A stretch of 64,000 nucleotides of DNA, from contig NZ_CP016499.1 in NCBI RefSeq assembly GCF_001713475.1, positions 3,130,501-3,194,500 of the forward strand. Direction: 5' to 3'. The position numbers and the translations under genes are program-made. The DNA comes from Agrobacterium sp. RAC06 (GTDB lineage Bacteria; Pseudomonadota; Alphaproteobacteria; Rhizobiales; Rhizobiaceae). The notes beneath the pieces are model-generated. The model ran no database searches. It saw nothing but the letters and a program-made list of their open reading frames with translations, and had not been told where the DNA came from. Within the stretch, counting starts at the first letter, position 1. Each line of letters opens with the position of its first letter. Positions 62,251 through 64,000 of this stretch are shown piece after piece.

Positions 62251-63528
62251 TCAGCCTCCGTTTCCGGCCACGGTCTGAGACAGCGCCGCGGCTACCCGCT
62301 CCTCGGCCTCGATCCGGTTCCTCAGAGTTGTCGCAAACTCCGATGAGGCCGCCTTGCCGGCTTCAGGCAGTGTTTCCCATTCCAGGGCCGCGCCCTTGAG
62401 GTCGCCATTCTGCAGCTTGTTTTCAACGCGGGCGACGATGGCCTCCGGCGTATCGCCCTCTACATTGCCGACGGGCCTCACCTTGACCAGCGAGCGGGCG
62501 CTCGCCATCAGGCGATCGGTCCAGCCTTCGCCTTGCTCTGGCTGGTGGATGGCGGCGAGGATCTCTTCCGCCACCTGGTTGAACTGCCGTGTCAGATCCG
62601 ACCGAGACGGTACGCCGTTGCTTGCAAGCGGTGTGAGTGCGGCAACCGCCGGATCCTCGGGCGAAACGCTTTTCAAGGCGTCGAGCTCCGACAGGAACGG
62701 GCCGCCGCGATCGATTGCGGTCTTCAAACCGGAAAGGGCGATGGCACGCGCCATTTCAACGTCGCTGCGTGGTTCGTCCAGCTTGCGCTCGGCTTCATCA
62801 AGTCGCGTGGCGCTCTGGTCGAGCGCCTGCTTGTTGCTGGCGATTTCCGCACGCAGGGACTCGATCGCCTGTTCAGCAGCGACCAGCTGCGTCTTGAGTG
62901 CTTCGACAGTGGCGGCATCGGCGGTCGGCTCGGAGCCCGCATTAGCGACGCTGGTTTCGAGCGCTGTTATCCGCTCGGCAAGTGCAGGGTCGGTGGCGGG
63001 CGCCGCGGGTTGTGCCGCCAGGCGCGCGACTTCGGCCTTCAACGCGTCAAGCTCTGCCGTGTCCACGGCTGGAGCCTGGACCGCCTGTTCCGGGCCCAGG
63101 CCGGGAACGATCCCGGCATATTGCATGCTGCCGGCCAGAGCGAGTGCCACGAGGCCGCCGAAGATGCCGGAGGCAACCAGGGTCGAGGTCGGAGGGGACT
63201 GGCGAACCGGTTCCCGGCTGGTGGTTGTCTCGCTTTTCGCTGCCGTTTCAGCACGCGTTTCCGTGTCATCGACAGGGGCGGTTTCAGCCGTCGGCTCCGG
63301 CGTGGGCGTCCAGGGATCTGCTGGCGTTTCAGGGGGAGCGTCGTTCGAAGCCGTGGCACTTGCGGTCGGCTCGTCGGGCACGGCAGACGAGGTAGGTGTA
63401 TCCGATGGCAGAGCATCGGCCTCGGCATTGCCGGAATCCGCGGCGGACTTGGTTTCCTCAGCGGTCAGGTCGATTGTCACCGGATCATCGGTGGCTTTCG
63501 ATCGACGGGGTGGCTTTCCGGAAACCAT
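62251..63528 (-). CDS. Mic60/mitofilin-like (HemX-position) inner-membrane protein
   Basis: This 425-residue protein has an acidic, Pro/Thr-rich N-terminal region (about 1-110), one membrane helix (about 117-140, LVASGIFGGLVALALAGSMQ), a coiled-coil segment (about 155-265, with many EAEK/ALDQSATRLDEAERKL-type heptads) and a C-terminal mitofilin-like domain (about 270-420). Alphaproteobacterial Mic60 homologues are known in the hemD-hemY neighbourhood and bend inner membranes, so I infer that role. ATG 63528 is the natural start. It is followed by hemY three bases downstream. Confidence 0.88.
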   Translation of the reverse strand: MVSGKPPRRSKATDDPVTIDLTAEETKSAADSGNAEADALPSDTPTSSAVPDEPTASATASNDAPPETPADPWTPTPEPTAETAPVDDTETRAETAAKSETTTSREPVRQSPPTSTLVASGIFGGLVALALAGSMQYAGIVPGLGPEQAVQAPAVDTAELDALKAEVARLAAQPAAPATDPALAERITALETSVANAGSEPTADAATVEALKTQLVAAEQAIESLRAEIASNKQALDQSATRLDEAERKLDEPRSDVEMARAIALSGLKTAIDRGGPFLSELDALKSVSPEDPAVAALTPLASNGVPSRSDLTRQFNQVAEEILAAIHQPEQGEGWTDRLMASARSLVKVRPVGNVEGDTPEAIVARVENKLQNGDLKGAALEWETLPEAGKAASSEFATTLRNRIEAEERVAAALSQTVAGNGG

Positions 63529-63618
63529 GGCAACCTCTTCATTTCGCGCGTGTGATTAAACCTAGTCAGTCCTCAAGGCGAAGGGAAGGCCCGAGGTTCC
63601 ATTTCACGCGGCACTGCA

Positions 63619-64000
63619 TCAAAGCAGAAGAAGGAGCAGATCCTCGCGAGGTTCCATAGGCCAACGGCTTCTGGCGTGAAAATCTGCCGGCAGGGTGTCT
63701 GCAATCTTTTCACTCAGGCAGAGAAAGCGTGTCCGCGGCCAGTCGAGCACTTCGCTCGTTCGGTCGTGCAGCTCCCCGAGACGCCTTGCCGTTTCGGAGG
63801 AGTAGACCAGAATTGCTTCCGGCATCGGGGTGAGCTTGTCGATTACCGCGGTGTCGGGATAGGTGGACGGAACCATCCGGTAACATTCTCGTACGTCCAC
63901 CATGCGTCCCGCCTCTCGTAGCTTGGCTTCGAAGTCTGGAGAGCGTGGCGTTCCCGTCAAATAGAGGATCGATGCGCCCGGATTCTGGTCCGACTTCGCG
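63619..64000 (-). CDS. hemD: Uroporphyrinogen-III synthase, 5' part beyond window edge
   Basis: Only the last 126 codons are visible. They match the C-terminal half of uroporphyrinogen-III synthase, which closes the tetrapyrrole ring (ASILYLTGTPRSPDFEAKLR, then VYSSETARRLGEL and FLCLSEKIADTLP). The frame is open to position 64000 and its start is outside the window. It ends in six consecutive leucines. The Mic60-like gene starts 90 bases after its stop, in the usual hem gene order. Confidence 0.9.
   Translation of the reverse strand, partial: AKSDQNPGASILYLTGTPRSPDFEAKLREAGRMVDVRECYRMVPSTYPDTAVIDKLTPMPEAILVYSSETARRLGELHDRTSEVLDWPRTRFLCLSEKIADTLPADFHARSRWPMEPREDLLLLLL

Noticed and set aside
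1..64000. tRNA or rRNA genes, CRISPR arrays, insertion sequences, phage integration sites
   Set aside because: Reading the gaps between genes I found no cloverleaf with a CCA-end pattern, no regularly spaced repeats, no transposase and no att-like duplication. Subtle elements could be missed by eye.

Overview
The window looks like about 64 kb of ordinary chromosome from a Rhizobiaceae-type alphaproteobacterium (Agrobacterium/Rhizobium group). The grounds are the high GC content, the cyclic beta-1,2-glucan genes ndvA and ndvB (chvA/chvB), a rhizobial-type pyruvate carboxylase, the phaR/phaA/phaB polyhydroxybutyrate genes, a CarD regulator, an invasion-associated-locus-B protein, and a heme cluster of hemD, a Mic60-like gene and hemY. 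I found no tRNA or rRNA gene, insertion sequence, prophage or CRISPR array. The genus cannot be fixed from the sequence alone.

Layout, left to right. Positions 1-16 kb hold ndvA (cut by the left edge), a LuxR-type regulator, pyc, the 8.5-kb ndvB, and a TetR regulator divergent from an M20 amidohydrolase. Positions 16-25 kb hold two transporters (DMT and MFS), ispG (isoprenoid precursor), an OmpA-like lipoprotein, a LysE exporter, an ispA-hisC pair, mtgA (peptidoglycan glycosyltransferase) and a glutathione transferase. Positions 25-31 kb hold rpmF, a small membrane protein, phaR divergent from phaA-phaB, and a set of small poorly known genes (YunG-like, glycine-zipper lipoprotein, DUF3309, alpha/beta hydrolase). 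Positions 31-37 kb hold a SUV3-like helicase coupled to an S4-domain protein, fdxA, carD and a Bax-inhibitor-1 family membrane protein.

Positions 37-48 kb hold a YbbP/YbbA-type ABC exporter divergent from a TesA-like esterase, followed by thpR, a low-molecular-weight phosphatase, a pterin carbinolamine dehydratase, a DUF1232 protein, an IalB protein, rlmN, a second LysE exporter, an SDR and a parDE pair. The parE toxin has an in-frame stop. Positions 48-64 kb hold argG, a Bcr/CflA-type MFS exporter, an unrecognised gene, an M3 oligopeptidase, typA, a GNAT, a secreted unknown, ppa, DUF167 and YggT genes, an MFS exporter, and a leftward run of hemD (cut by the right edge), a Mic60-like gene, hemY, a TerB-like gene and a class-I amidotransferase.

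Most genes are housekeeping. The functional themes are envelope and osmotic adaptation (ndvA, ndvB, OmpA lipoprotein, mtgA), carbon storage and anaplerosis (pyc, phaA, phaB, phaR), translation (rpmF, rlmN, typA, S4 protein, helicase), and heme/inner-membrane organisation. Convergent genes are often separated by clear intrinsic terminators. One terminator lies inside the coding sequence of the opposing gene. I did not find a clearly new multi-gene system. The observations most worth checking are the interrupted parE, the terminator embedded in the DUF167 gene, a 10-bp dyad shared by the promoters flanking the TetR gene, several perfect palindromes upstream of genes, and the hydrolase/DUF3309 overlap.
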